A stretch of 64,000 bases of DNA, taken from Eumeta japonica (taxonomy: Eukaryota; Arthropoda; Insecta; Lepidoptera; Psychidae). The position numbers and the translations under genes are program-made. Of this stretch, positions 46,861-59,929 are shown piece by piece. Location of the stretch: the NCBI GenBank assembly GCA_005406025.1, contig BGZK01001417.1:1-64000 (forward strand). Reading direction: 5' to 3'. Numbering within the stretch: position 1 is the first letter of the stretch; each line of letters opens with the position of its first letter. The notes beneath the pieces are model-generated. The model searched no databases. It had not been told where the DNA came from and saw only the letters and a program-made list of their open reading frames with translations.

Positions 46861-47213
46861 AAGTTTAATAGAATTTGAAAATAAAGATTAAACTGGAAAG
46901 GACATGGAAATGGAAAATATAAATGAAAAAATTAAGGGACTTGATAATGTATAAAGTAGAAAATAGGGATGGTAGGAAAAAAGGTGCTGTAAATAGTATA
47001 TAAATATAAACTAAGAAAATGTAATATACCCCAATATTGTAAAACTGTGTATTAAGAAGGGTTAAAAAAGAAAAAGAAAGAAAATGTTATTTGACCCTTC
47101 CCTATCATCCCTTTAAACTGACTGAGATGAATATGAGCGTGATAATATGAACCTGACAAAGATATACAAGGGCCGTGGTCGTCATGCCACAGGGGCGACT
47201 TTAAAAAAAAAAA

Positions 47214-50200
47214 CATATTTATATCTAATTTAAGTAGATATTTTTTGTAATTTGTTTTTTTTATTATTCTATGGAAACCTTACATGTTTTTGGGATAAAT
47301 TACATTTAAAATGTGAACTCGGTTCAAAATGTATTCCTATCCCAAATTTAAAATAAATCGGAACAATACTTTTTATTCGATGAGCATACAGACAACCAAT
47401 AATATTTAAAACTATTAACTTATCATCTATGTTGATGGTAATGTAAATGCAGTAAGAATTTCCAAAACATAAGAAATGTATTTTGGTCCTGCTACGTATG
47501 TATTACACGGCAGGATTTGGTCCTGCTGTTGTGTATGTATAGATTAATGTTTTTTGATAACACTTCAACCATTTTAGAACACATGGACTGTTGACGTAAT
47601 TTCTTACGCTCAGAATTATTTTTCAAGAAACGTTTTACTAAAACAAAGTTCCCAATACCAATATGGCAGGAAATGAATCCGAGTCTCTGTCCAAACTGGC
47701 CTAAGCAGCTTTCGTGCCGGAATCTCCAAATTTTATTTGTGTTCAGAGTTAACATTAGCTTTTGAGGAAGCTCCGGCGCGTGTGCGGGATTTGCGCGAGT
47801 TCGGTAGTGCCGCAGGAAGGGCCGTAGTTAACGGATTTCAGACTTAATACTACGTACCCTTGTTTGAGCACAGATTTGAGGATTAATGTGTTGCGAAATA
47901 CACATTTGTGGAGTACATATAGATATTAGGGAACGACAATTATGTCCCGAACTTAATTGAATACATTCACGATGTCGCAATATCTGTTTAGTTATAAGTT
48001 AATATATTGTTTCTTTTAATATATTGTATAACATTTATATTAATATACTTCTATTACATGATATACAGAAGTTTATACTCGTAAAATAATTTAAGTTTAT
48101 TTAAACCTTAAAACACGACAAATTTATAGAAAAGACAAGAATCGTTTCATGAAGAGATGTCTATGAATCGGCGTCCTTACATAACCTAGTCCCTACGCTT
48201 TATAGTCTAAGATCCAGCATTAAAAATGAACCCTCATCTATTAATTGATTCAAATAATGTTTTACAGGCAGATAACAATATCTATTATAAATTTATGAGA
48301 ACAATGTCTGCCACCGTAGTCTTGCTGCTACTTAAATTATTAATCAATTCATAATTAATTTTTTGCGTCTTATGTTAACTGCACATCGCAAGTACAAACT
48401 TTCGAATATGTTGTTTTACACCTTGTTACAATAGGCAGCGACCTTTATGACTGCTAAAGCTACCTGTAGCTAGGTGAAAACAGATAGATACATCGAACTT
48501 AACTCTCTCATCTGTTAATTGAAAAATATTAGCACGTATGCAAAATTTACAAAATTCTAAATATATTTATAACTTGCAGTTACCGTGAAGTTATTTGCAG
48601 CCTACATAAAAAAAAAGCAATTGATGTTAATAGCAGTAGGACTACGGTGCAGATATCGTTTTTATAAATTTATAATATTGTTATTTTCCTCTAAAAATTA
48701 TTTAATTAAATTAACAGATGAGGGTACCTTTTTCTAACGCCGTATCTTAGACTATTAGAAGATTTAGAGTTACAAAGAAATATGCTTAAGGAAGTAACTT
48801 ACTTTTATATATTAGCTTAGAGTGCTTTCAAGATTAATAATCTTTCATTGGGCAATCACACGACGAGCCGCGGCCGGCCGACGGCCCCGCCGGCTTAGAT
48901 ATTGTTTTACATAGTTTTCAGTGTAAATATTTGGCAGGCGCCGGCGCGCGGTGCGGCCTTCGTCCGAGCCGACAAGTTTATTTGACGTGGAATGAAAATA
49001 ACTCTCGATTACTTGAAAGGATTCGTTTAAATCGGACAACGACATACGAGGGGTATGCCGAGAATTAAAAACCGATTAACCTAAAACCGGAAAAAGGTAT
49101 TAAAAAATTATGATATTCATTATCTATTACTGATATCTGTCTTTTCAAGGGATTCATCCCGAGTATGTGTACATTTTTTCATGCGTTTAAACCATTTGAA
49201 AAATACCTCTAATCACTATCTTTTAAATACCTCAAAAATTTCGAAATTATAGACAGTCAGTGTATTTTTCTTGTTCTCAAATCTATTACATTTAAATTTT
49301 TAGTTAAATATGAAAAAGAAGTAAAAATCTCATTTTACAAGTTAGGAAAATACGGTGGGTGAGGTCAAAAGAAAGATTTTTTGAATTAAAATAATCAATA
49401 TTGTTTTTAATATTTCCTTCCTAGTTTTTTTTTTTGTGCCAGACATTTTGTTGTTAGCAAATAAATAATCATTTACTTTTGTTCCAAGTTTGCCAATTAA
49501 AACAATTAAGGTGTTATCCTTATTTTGTAAGTGCAAAACACATCCTTTTGATGTGATGGGTACTTTTTTATCGGTAAAAAGGTACAATCTTTTTGAGGTA
49601 ACATTAATTATTAAAATTAACTTAAAAATCATTTAATAAAAAAATTGATCATTATGTTCTTTTTTACGTAAAACTGATTACGTCTTCCATGTTTTTATAT
49701 GAAAACCATAGATAAAAATATTTAAAACTTTGAAAAGTCAAAAGTAATTCTTTTTTTATAGGTGTTTTAAACAGACATTTTTAGAATAAAATAAAATTTT
49801 AAAATTTAGTATTTTATAAAGAAGTACAGTTTACTTTTTATCATTCAAGTATTTACTATTTAAATAATATTGATAAATATACTTGAACTAACTTAGTTCA
49901 CAACTTTTTTCAATATTCAGAACCATTAGGTAAGCAAATAAAATAAACTTGGTAAAATATCCTTTACGTGCATAAAGCTCTAAAAGCTTTTTCAGAAAAT
50001 CGGCAGCTTAAAGACATTCCGATTGGCCCGCAACCCCCTTTGTGCCGGCGGTTCCAAAGTTGAGGCGTAAAGTTAATTAAAATTGGTAGCTGCGGCGCGC
50101 CGGCGCAGCCTTTCATCAGGCCGAGTGCGTTTTTCCGAAGTTATTTTAACTGCGATGTTCTTTCTTTACCGATAGGTCTATATCAATAAGAGGTACCAAT

Positions 50201-51914
50201 ATGTTGATCGAGTTTCGGTATGGATTTGAATAGAATTATTAATAACTATAGCTGTTCCCCGCGAGTACGTTCGTGTGGTTATGAAATATTTTAAAAAGTC
50301 ATGGAATTCGTTCCTCATTTCTTTGTTGTCTTACATCACTAATGGGAAAACTTAGACGTCATGACAGGAGGTCTTCTTCAGAAGTACAATGTTTATAGTG
50401 AAATTTCTTCGTTTTCATGAACTTCATTGATTTAAAAAAAAATAAGAAAGTTATGGATAGTTGTACACATTAAATTTTACTGTATTACACGCACTGTCAA
50501 CATGTCTGATTGTAGGTTGTTACCATTTGTGCAAATCTATTCAGTAAGTCTTTCAAATTATACAGAGGGAAATTTTTTAATTTATTCCCCTAAATAATGT
50601 AGCGTAATAAATTGTGTTCTAAATTAAGCAGCAGATTACTACTAGAAATTATTTTCAAATCAGTGTATTACTTTTTAAATCATGCTTGAATATACAAACA
50701 TACAGATAAACATACGTACAAACAGACAAAAATTGTTTTAGGGTCTATATAATATATATAGTTCATACGACTTAAATTTTCCAAAAAATATTTAATGAAC
50801 ACGTTTGGCTTTCTGTCGATTTTACTATATGTATAAATCCTAAATTGAAATTACTGTATATATGTGTACTTAGTAAACGAAATGGATTTCTTATGCAATA
50901 TAACCAAATCATGTTCATGGACCGCTCAATAAATTATTTGGGCATAGTGCAAACGCTCATTTTCTGTTTTGTTTAATTTCAAATAATTTTTAAATTACAT
51001 ACACGATTATATAAATAACTATTAACGTGGATATTTCATCAGCTTCGTGCACAGCATGAAATTTTAAAACATATATCTTCTATTGGAACCGATACTTTTA
51101 CGTGAATTAATTGCACGCCTCCAAGGAGGCTGTGCTTTACTCTCACAAAATAAAAAAAAAAAAAACGCACAGCGCTCACTCTTAAACCTCTGTATTTCTA
51201 CAACATCTCTGTATTTTTTACACATTTGTATACAAAATATAATTCAAACTATAAATTAAATATCATTTGATACATTTCATTAAATACTATTGCTCTATAA
51301 AAAATGATTAGAAAAATATTTTGGTGGATGTCAGTTGCTGTATTTCGGATGTTCAGATGATAAAAAAATAACGCTAGAACCACTAGACGAAATAAGCTGT
51401 TTTTTTTTATATTCGGAAACTCTTCATTAATAAGCCTACTAAATATGAAGATTGAAAAATTATTCTATTTTCTAAAATAAATATTTAAACTCTATGAGTT
51501 TTAAAAAGTTAAAGAACTACAACAATATAGCACCCCGTTGCAAGCAAGTAGACGCCTTATAAGTAGGTGCAATGTCTTAAAGCAAGACGTTAAATAATTT
51601 TAACAAATTCGGATAATTTTTTTTTGAAAAAATCATTTTTTATAACAGTATAATTAATTTAATTGTAAACTAATTATATGTACGCTAAATACAGCAACTA
51701 TGGAGAACTTTTTTTACATAAAAATTAGTTAGACGTAATTTTTTTTAAACACTTGTCATAAATTATTTATTTAGATACGTTGTAATCTCATTTATAAAAA
51801 GTGGTACGTTATAAAATTATTGTTTTAGCGATTATAACTTGAAGGCGTGCATTTTTGATTTTCTAAATTTTTGTATATTATTTTCAGTTGGAATTCTTTA
51901 AGCTTACAATTTTC
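47214..51914. other. Long AT-rich non-coding stretch with two GC-rich patches
   Basis: No gene. GC-rich patches lie at 48840-49050 (CCGCGGCCGGCCGACGGCC) and 49990-50130 (GCTGCGGCGCGCCGGCGCAG next to TTAATTAAAATTGG). A diverged 41-bp duplication of TTGGTCCTGCT occurs at 47484-47540. A minus-strand frame at 49342-49632 (96 codons) is Lys/Leu/Ile-rich and unrecognised. Confidence 0.5.
48840..49050. promoter_or_regulatory. GC-rich island, candidate cis-regulatory element
   Basis: Two GC-rich blocks (about 48860-48895 and 48930-48975) flank an AT-rich core with TTTACATAGTTTTCAGTG, followed by TTTATTTGACGTGG. The minus-strand frame inside it has no family match. Confidence 0.3.
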
Positions 51915-52816
51915 TTAAAAACCGGTCAAGCGCATGTCAGGTCACGCACAGTGTAAGGTTCCATAGTTACTTGTCACAATACATATACTTCGAAGGGGGC
52001 CTTTTGTTTGATATTATGAACCTATTAATTGAGTTGACGGTTTAACGGCTAATTACATCTGAAAACGGACTCCCATAGAACGGGTGTAATATAAAATATA
52101 ATACAAAATCATATAATTAAACTAACATTGTTTTATTATTGTTATATTTTACTATATGGCATTACTATTTTAATGTATTTAGCTAAATATATAAGTATGG
52201 GTTAAATTTTATGTGCCCCTGAAACACAATTAAAGCACTACAGTTTCAAAATCTAAAAATACAATGCAAAAAAGTGTACTAGGAAAAAAGCGTACTTTTT
52301 TGGCACTTATATCCTTCTGTTGCGAAGCGCAGTTATTCAGTAATAACTAATAAACGGTATATCGGGCCACATTGAAATTAGTTTTCTTTGAAAGTACTTA
52401 TTATAGCGTTACCTATGTATTTTTTTCCCACACTTTTGGATACACGATTTAAAAGGGAGGGAGGGCACAATTTAAGTTATTTTTTGACCAATTATTTCAG
52501 AAAATATTCACTTATTAAATAGAATTGCTTAAAAACTTTAAAGTGTTTTTGAAGGTTCTCTCGAAATATGTGCCACAAGTTGATGATTACAGAAAAAAAA
52601 TTTCAGCTTCTGTTACATGTATGGAGTGCCTTCTTTAGAAATATTTAGTTTGGAATTTCAATATATAAATATTGAACTTCCAAACTAAGTAAAGGGATTA
52701 TACTTTTTAAATTAAATGTCTATGACATACGGTCTGACGAACGGACGGACAAACGACGGATGCAAGGACACGACGAAACTATAAGGATTTGCAATTTTAG
52801 CTAAGGAACCCTAAAA
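51915..52816 (+). mobile_element. 0.9-kb Lepidoptera-type repeat, copy 2
   Basis: Opens AAAACCGGTCAAGCGCATGT, continues with GTTCCATAGTTACTTGTCAC, TTGAGTTGACGGTTTAACGG and CCATAGAACGGG (near 52072), and closes with GAACGGACGGACAAACGACG (52739) and AAGGAACCCTAAAAA (52802-52816). Order and spacing match the copy at 27336-28240. An inner inverted pair, TTAGTTTGGAATTTCAAT with ATTGAACTTCCAAACTAA (near 52647-52690), forms a hairpin. No coding capacity seen. Confidence 0.7.
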
Positions 52817-54599
52817 AGCGTTTGGAGTGGGATTAGAATAGATTATTAGAAGAAACAGTTAGTGAAAAACAAATTTAGTAAATAAAAATCTTTTTGTTGT
52901 GATTTTTAAAATTATTTTTTCGCTTTGAAAGGTATTTTTAATTTATACTTTTAATGAATCAAGAAAAGTAACGATAATAATTTAAATTTATCTATAACTA
53001 TTTTAAAAGCTAAAAGGCAAAAGGGGGGAGGGGGCGCAGGTACGCGCGTCAGCTGTGACTAAGCGTTAAGGATGTACTTATTGAGTTTACACGTTCACGT
53101 TCTGAGTTATTTTTCTTAGAAACGGCTACTTCAATCACTATGAAGAAGAAGGAAATTATGAACATTTTCGTAAAGATGCATCATCTACTCCATCTTGTAT
53201 ATCACTACATTAAATAAACGACAAAAGTACGAAAGAGATAAAAAAAAGAGAATACCATAGATGTTTAAAAAAAATTAATTTTTCGTAATAGAAAAGACGT
53301 AGTTATTAAAGAAGTGAAATGAAATTTATTACGGGAGTATCAATATTTATTAGATAAAATTTTATAATTTGTTTTACTAAGTTAATTCTGGGTTATAATT
53401 CTTTGTTATCTGTCCTTTTTAACTATTCACATTTTTCTTTTAAATGTTTAATATTTATATTTTTATTAATTAAATAAAATAATTTTGCCTTTTATTTCAT
53501 AGTATAATGAATATTTTTGCGGCTGTTACTTTATTCTCTCAGAAACTACATTATCCTTTATTTAAGTCCTTGCCATTTAATTCTTTATCTTTTCTTAGTG
53601 GTTTTAAGTAGACAATTCTCACCTTTTCTAATATAATTCTCCAAGTATTAGCTTTATTTTTACCGTTTGGTTTTGAGTTCGTTTTTTAACAAGTAACGTA
53701 TTCCGAGAAGTTCCCTTAATGAAGTAATTAACTAGGATTCTCATTACCCAAAGGTCTATAACCCGACTGACTGTAGTTCTCAATTGTGAAGCGAAACGAT
53801 GACAATTAGTTGGAGGGTAATGAAGTTTTAGAACTTTTTCATTTTTGTCTTAAATTGTAGAGAGTTGTTTTAATCAAATATAAGGTCTTCGTTGTACGAA
53901 TTATCAATAAAAATATACTTTAAGAAAATTCACATCATAGTAGTTCAAACGTCAAAACTAAATTATCAGAATCTACCTATAATGAACTGTTTATTTATAA
54001 CTGTTTATATAAAACCACTTTTTTAATTATTTTGTGATGTTTTTTATTTTGTGTTATTTATGTATCAGATGGAGACTATACAAGAAGATAAAATAAATTT
54101 AAAAAGATACCTATTAAAATAAATGTTATTTTTGAAGTCGGCATTAGCTAAAGATATTTTATATTAACTCGTATCTGACAATGCTCCATATTTTACATTA
54201 ATATTTATAGATGTAGGTATTGAGTTTGATTATATCTTACGTGTGTTCATTGCTTCCATTGTGGCATTTTTTGTTTGCCTTGATTTGCTAAAACAATTAA
54301 ACATTTTAATAGGTATTTGAGAGATTATATTTTTTTAATTTATTTCATTTATCATTTATTAGTGATTACACAATTATACAAATCCATGAGTTACTATAGA
54401 GGATATTTAAATTACTATACGTGTGAGTATACTATTAAAGGAATTTTGTACGTAACCAAACCACAAGAATGATTTTTCAATTGACAGAAAATAATCGAAA
54501 TCGATCAATAATTGACGAAAACTGAGGTAACAACATTTAAAAAATAGTAAAGTCGAATTCAGGTGCTATCTTTTTTACGAAACTTTTTAAATATTAACA
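52817..54599. other. AT-rich non-coding stretch
   Basis: Very AT-rich, with one G-rich tract (GGGGGGAGGGGGCGCAGG near 53023). Nothing else recognised. Confidence 0.55.
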
Positions 54600-55045
54600 A
54601 GAGGTAACATCATATCTAAATTGTGATGCGAAATGTTAAATGTGAAATGCGAAAGTAACTCTGTATGTTTATCTGTTAGTCACGTTTTCGTGTCTAAGCG
54701 ATTGAGCTTATTTTAAAGAGATTTCGTAAAAAGCCATCTTGAACTCTAGAGAACGTCATACATAAAGGTCCAGAGATAAAGGACGTTTTGTTTCAAAAAA
54801 GAAATCTAAAAGGTTAAATATAGAGGATGAAAGATTTTAATTTAGAATCCCATCAAAGCAAAGTAAGTAGTGTTTTTAAAATTTAGCGGCTAAAGAGCTA
54901 AAACTGATCTGGATGAAATTTGGTTCGGAAAAACCTTGAGTCCTATGTAAAAAAGGATACTGATTATATTTTTTCCTAGGAAAATTGACAAATGCTGTTG
55001 CTCGGAGATCTGAAATCTACGCGGGTGAAGTGGTGGGAAAAGCAA
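54600..55045 (+). mobile_element. Interspersed repeat (GATGAAATTTGG type)
   Basis: Contains CTGTATGTTTATCTGTTAGTC near 54660, CTGGATGAAATTTGGTTCGG near 54909, CCTTGAGTCCTATGTAAAAA and, at the end, TACGCGGGTGAAGTGGTGGG near 55018. This order of words is what I recall for a repeat found in many insects, ending in a GCGGGCGAAG-type tail. Class unknown to me. Confidence 0.55.
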
Positions 55046-57254
55046 GTAAGTATTTAAATATGAAAAAAATCAAAAGCTTGAATGTAGGTCTGAAGGGTGT
55101 CAGAAGGCATATAAAGAAATTTTAATCACGTATCAACGATTGGACTAAGAAACAGAACACTGTCTGTAAATATATAGAGGGCGTAGGAGTGATTTTCTCA
55201 AATAACCGTATTCTCCACTATCTCATGTGCAATTTCGAACTTCTAGAACACTCATCAATAAAATAGCCCGCATAACTATTTCTGGACAAATAACAGAGTA
55301 AATGCGATATTCACAATAGCAAAATGGACTTCTTTCATAAATGGATTAAATTGAAATAGAAAAAAATTAAAAAAGTATTATTAGTAACACAAGAAATTCA
55401 CTTAAGCTTATTTCACAACTAAAATGTCTCTTCTATTCGTCATATTACTATATCACATTCCGTGACTCAAGCCATAATCTAAATAGGATTCCGTGTCACA
55501 GCTTAATTGGTAATAGGAGTGATTTTTTTGGTGAAATACATTGATGATAAGAATCACAAAGGTGATATTACTAATTTTTTCCATACCGACATACCTACCA
55601 GACTTGACACGCGAAGTTTTGTTATTAAAGGAAATGATTAATCTTAATACAATATTATGTACTAATGTACTATTTTAAGTTATAATGTATGTATATACAT
55701 AATTTCATGTAATTTAGGTTGTTGAGGGATATATTCACCGGGCCCTTCGATGCAAGACTTTTAAGACGATGCAAGAAATAGTATCTATTTGCTATAACTT
55801 TCTAAATAATACCTTGTACTCGTTTATTTCCTATTAAAAGCCACAAAATAATCAGAGTATTTGAGGTGAAACTTTTATATCCAAAGATGGAACTATGATA
55901 TGATCTTTAGTTTTATAATCTATTCTATGAACCCCTTTTAACTATTGATTGTGAAGTTTAATACAAAATATTTATTAGATTTCTAAATATTTCGCCATTA
56001 ATTCCGTTTACCTTTTTCATTTCCATAATTAAAAAAACTGGAGCAGGAATTAATGTTGCGAGTGAATTCAGGGATTTAACGGCCAAAGTACGTTGATAGC
56101 GCAATTGCTACAACTGCACGTTCTGAAATTGAACCAACTGCAAAATACAGTTTAGAGCTTGGCCGTATATTTTGTGTTCTAAACAGAACACAGGAACATA
56201 CCAAAAACTGTAATCTAGTTGGTTAGTATAAACTTAATAAAACCTTTACTTTAGTACTGAATTTATTTATTCACGATATATCAATCGTATGTAAGAATTG
56301 CGACATTTTACTAAATTCAATAACGACGGAATTTTGTGAAGATCTCCGTCAATGAGGGTGCTCCAACCGACACGCCAGAGAGGCCGTTCACTATTGCAGT
56401 ACCAGAATGATTGCGTCAGTGCAGTGCTTCCGGTACAGTACCATCACTGATCTAAGCATTGTCAAAATAAATTGATACAATAATTTAACTATTCTGCTGA
56501 CATGAGGATTATTAACGTCTTTCCGAAGAAAAAGTAATCCATCCGAAAGCGACACAGAGTTTTATTAAAATTAGTTTTGTAAAATCCATCATAATAATAA
56601 ATATTTCACATTGTGACACTAGAATTGAATAATACCTAAACAAAATAAAAGAGGGAGCTGGGAGGGGGCACAAGGGGATGTATTAGCACTTACTTGCTTT
56701 TTATATTTTGACAGAAAATACTCCAAAAAAATAAGGCAATAAAATTTATATTATTAAATGTACACCCTCTTGAAAATCATCGTCGGCGCTCATGAAAAGA
56801 ACAATCTAATTTAATAAAATGCGAAGGATATGCCGTTTACCGTTCAAGGCGAATACTTATTATTATTATGATTCCTGAGACAAATGCTTATTCTACATAT
56901 TTTCTAATCAATTTGTAAATATATGGATAGGCATATATATGGTAATGTTCATATTTAAAATTCCCATTAATGTTAATCAAATTTGGCGCACTGGCTGTAA
57001 TGTAGTCCAACTTAAGAGATAGGATAGTTTTTTATATCGATAGGTAGCGTCATAGTTTTTTTATTTTTTTTAATGAAATTGTTATTCTTTAAATTTTTTC
57101 GGTTTTCTCATTTAAAAATACACACGAAAAACATTTTTAATTTCCCTACAACTCCACCCCTCAATTGGCATAAGATAAATTAACAAATATGTTATTAACC
57201 AAAATCATACAACTATTTCACTACTATACTTTAAAACAATAATATTAAGTAAAC
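55046..57254. other. AT-rich non-coding stretch
   Basis: No gene. A GC-richer patch at 56340-56450 (GGTGCTCCAACCGACACGCC) and a G-quadruplex-type motif at 56653-56677 are the only notable items. Confidence 0.55.
56653..56677 (+). other. G-quadruplex motif
   Basis: Four G-runs, GGG-AGCT-GGG-A-GGGGG-CACAA-GGGG, satisfy the usual G3+N1-7 pattern in very AT-rich DNA. Confidence 0.6.
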
Positions 57255-57445
57255 TTAGACCTGTAGCGGCATCGGAATTGAAAACGGGACCGGGACCAGA
57301 ATTGAGAACGGGACTGGAGTCGAAAACAAGTATCGGTTCGGGATTTTAATCAAAAGTGTGGCTGGGACAGAAATCGACAGAGGAAACGGGACTGGTATTG
57401 ATATCAATCGATACGAAAGAAATAATGAAACCCATTCCATATCCA
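57255..57445. repeat. Degenerate 18-bp minisatellite
   Basis: Units resembling GGAATTGAAAACGGGACC recur in whole or part from 57270 to 57405 in steps of 18 or 24 bp. Because the period is a multiple of three, both strands stay open: minus strand P-V-P-F-S-I units (57255-57446), plus strand G-T-G-I-E-N units. I read it as a minisatellite rather than a gene. Confidence 0.6.
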
Positions 57446-59149
57446 TGCTGGCGGAGCTGTGAGCATTAAGCAGACGGGCAAACCATACACAAGAAAGGTC
57501 AAAACGACGTCTGCTGACTCATCTGATATTACTATAGTCGCACAGGGCTATATAACATTACACGTATGTACAAACGTGTATGTAAAATAAAACCGTAACT
57601 AACCAATGTTTGTGCTCGAGAAGTATTTGAGAATTAGAGAAAAACTATTATGGGAAGTTGGTAAAGGAGCAAATTTTAGAATTTTTGAGTCTGTCTATAC
57701 TTTTGTTTATCACAAAATAAATTCGTTTTATTGATTTCGTTTTTGAATCGTTTTTAAATTCCGTGTAGTTAATTTTCACAGGTATGTCGCGAAAGGCCTA
57801 ACTTAAAAAATATTCATATACAGCCGAGAAGCCGAGTTGTGTGCAATATTTTCATGAACTGAAAATTGTAACTAAATATTGGAAATATTTTAAGAATGTC
57901 TTGTCTTTATGGCGTTAATTCACTTCATATCTCCTTATTATCATTCGATATAAAAGATATAGGAATTCATTGTATGTTCACGTGGGTGGAGCTGTGGGCA
58001 AAACCGGGTATATAACATAAGCATAAACTTCTAGAATGTTTGAATGAACCTTTTGAAATAGAAAAATTATGGAAATGTTACGAGTCTCACTCCGTCTGAA
58101 GGGCAGGCAGGTATCAAGTATGAAGGTGGATACCAGGAAACTTGCTTGCGACATGCAGTAACATGTAGGATGTAAGCCACCGCTGATCCTCGAATCAATT
58201 CTTCCACTATGAATCCTCATCCATAGAATCGAGTATTAATTAGAAAGTATTGACAGATATTGAAAACTTAAGCAAATGTTAAATTTTTATTTATCTTAAC
58301 CGTTAATTTATTGCTTGAATGTACGTCACGTGAGGTGGTTGGAAGTGCATGCGTTGGTATTTTTAATAGTCTTGTCACCATGGCAGATATGGCTGTCTGC
58401 ATTTCCTGACGATGTACTGATGTGGTACTCTCCGCATGTCGAAATTATAACTAATAAATTGATAGTTAAGATAAATAAAAGACTAACATGAGCTAACAAG
58501 CGATTGATCTTGATCATTCCGCGAACTAATACCGTGTATAAAAATATTAATACTGGAATTCTGATATAAAAGCAAGAATCTGCACTTAGGCCAGCGTCTA
58601 TACACTCTAGCATTGGTATCCTTACACAAAAATACAAACTATCGTATAAAAATACGACACGAGTCTCTTATTACAGATACGGTAGACATTTCAGAAAGTT
58701 CTCCTCAAAAACAATTTGAATTGTACTCGTAGGACCTTAATCTTATATAGGAATTAGATTTACCAGGCGTTATGACCCTAATGACGACTATTCGTTACAC
58801 TTTCTTCTATCTATTTCTCATAGAATTCATTTACACACAGTTGTGCAGGCGTTTTTGATACAAAAAATAGATATACCTCAAACTTTTAAATTTCAAATTT
58901 AATGCTATATAATACGACAATGAACAAGACAAGTAAATCCGATGGATTTAAAGACGTGATTATACGAATATAAAATGCTTAAAACAGATTTTTTTCAATT
59001 ACTCTACTTATTTTTAATCGAGTTAGAAATCAAAAGTTGTTTTACTTTTAAATAAGGTTAAATGATTAAGCATTGTCATATACTGCGAGGTGTTACAAGA
59101 AGGCTAAATTCTTTTAAAGGTTAAGAATAAAACAATATGTTGTAAATGA
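57446..59149. other. AT-rich non-coding stretch
   Basis: Minus-strand frames at 57978-58220 (80 codons) and 58326-58637 (103 codons) are unrecognised. On the plus strand near 58400-58500 a short piece reads DDVLMWYSPHVEIITNKL before stops, also unrecognised. These may be worn mobile-element coding remains. Confidence 0.45.
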
Positions 59150-59700
59150 ATAATGGACCGGCTTATCCGGTGAGCTACCCCATTATCAAAGAATACGAAC
59201 GTGAAGTTTCAGCTTCCACTGTTGTATTTCGTTCAGTAAGTGACCCAATCCCTCTCTCCTTCGCTTAGATATCTTCTTCCTTTCCAAGATTCTGGCAACG
59301 CACCGGTGACGTCACGATTACGACGTAAAAATCATTATGAGGAAAATCAATTCTTAGAACAACCACCCGGACGGCGGTAGACGCCCGGGTCTCTCCTCAG
59401 AGCATTTACAAACAAAGTCGTCTATATAAGGCGAGCCTGTTGTGTGCGTGCACATATTTTTCCTTAAATAAATCAGTTGATTTATGAAGCGCGACAATCT
59501 CGAGACATCAATTTTGATGGGCGCGCGTACGCCGACCTCTTTATGCCTCGTAAACTTTTCACGGACCGTCAGTGAGATGCGTTCAGAAAAAAAATACATT
59601 CCGTCACTTTGTGGGATTTATGGTCGTGAGCGAGTCGCAGAATACGCATGTGTGCAGTTAACTATGGGGTTATTGCATGCAAATGAATGAGTAGCTTTTT
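59150..59700 (+). promoter_or_regulatory. Promoter-like GC-richer region
   Basis: Holds a perfect CRE TGACGTCA (59307-59314), GC-rich CACCCGGACGGCGGTAGACG near 59365, a TATA box TATATAAG (59423-59430) and Hox-type ATTTATGGTCG near 59618. An octamer-like ATGCAAATGAATG lies near 59678. Arthropod initiator-type TCAGT words occur near 59233 and 59472, though the latter is about 50 bp from the TATA box, farther than the usual 30. No downstream coding exon is evident. Could be an enhancer or an alternative promoter; inference only. Confidence 0.3.
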
Positions 59701-59929
59701 ATGTAAGAATTTTATTGCTTTTGTACATTTAAACTTTTTTCAGAGACTGTTTTTTTAAAACTAGAATATTTTTCGAAATTCTTTAAAGTTTCAAATTTTA
59801 ATATTCAAAATTAACGAAATTTTTTATTATGAAATTTCGTATTATCATACTCTTACATTGCGAATTGCAAAACTAGTATTTATCCATTTTCCCAAGTTGA
59901 AGAAAACTTTGGAAACTAACTGCTAAATC

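Larger units (their letters stand above)
43070..47213 (+). mobile_element. R1-clade non-LTR retrotransposon, near-complete ORF2
   Basis: About 4.1 kb holding, in order, an endonuclease (43258-43860), a linker (43848-44400), a reverse transcriptase (44590-45700), an RNase H domain (about 46015-46400) and a C-terminal CCHC-type motif (46600-46720). A long 3' UTR ends in an A-run at 47203-47213. ORF1 is absent or reduced to Arg/Cys-rich remains near 43110-43240. Clade assignment rests on the EN start, the YFEGDM and GGDVNAW motifs, the AGPTFWNLILDSL motif and the RNase H, as known for R1-group elements. There is no TTAGG telomeric repeat or 28S sequence at its edges, so it is not in the specific targets used by some relatives. 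Numerous stops and frameshifts make it inactive. Confidence 0.85.

Noticed and set aside
52739..52790. GACGGACGGAC-type stretch as a microsatellite
   Set aside because: It is part of the 3' end of the 0.9-kb dispersed repeat, matched by a similar stretch near 28160, and not an independent simple repeat.
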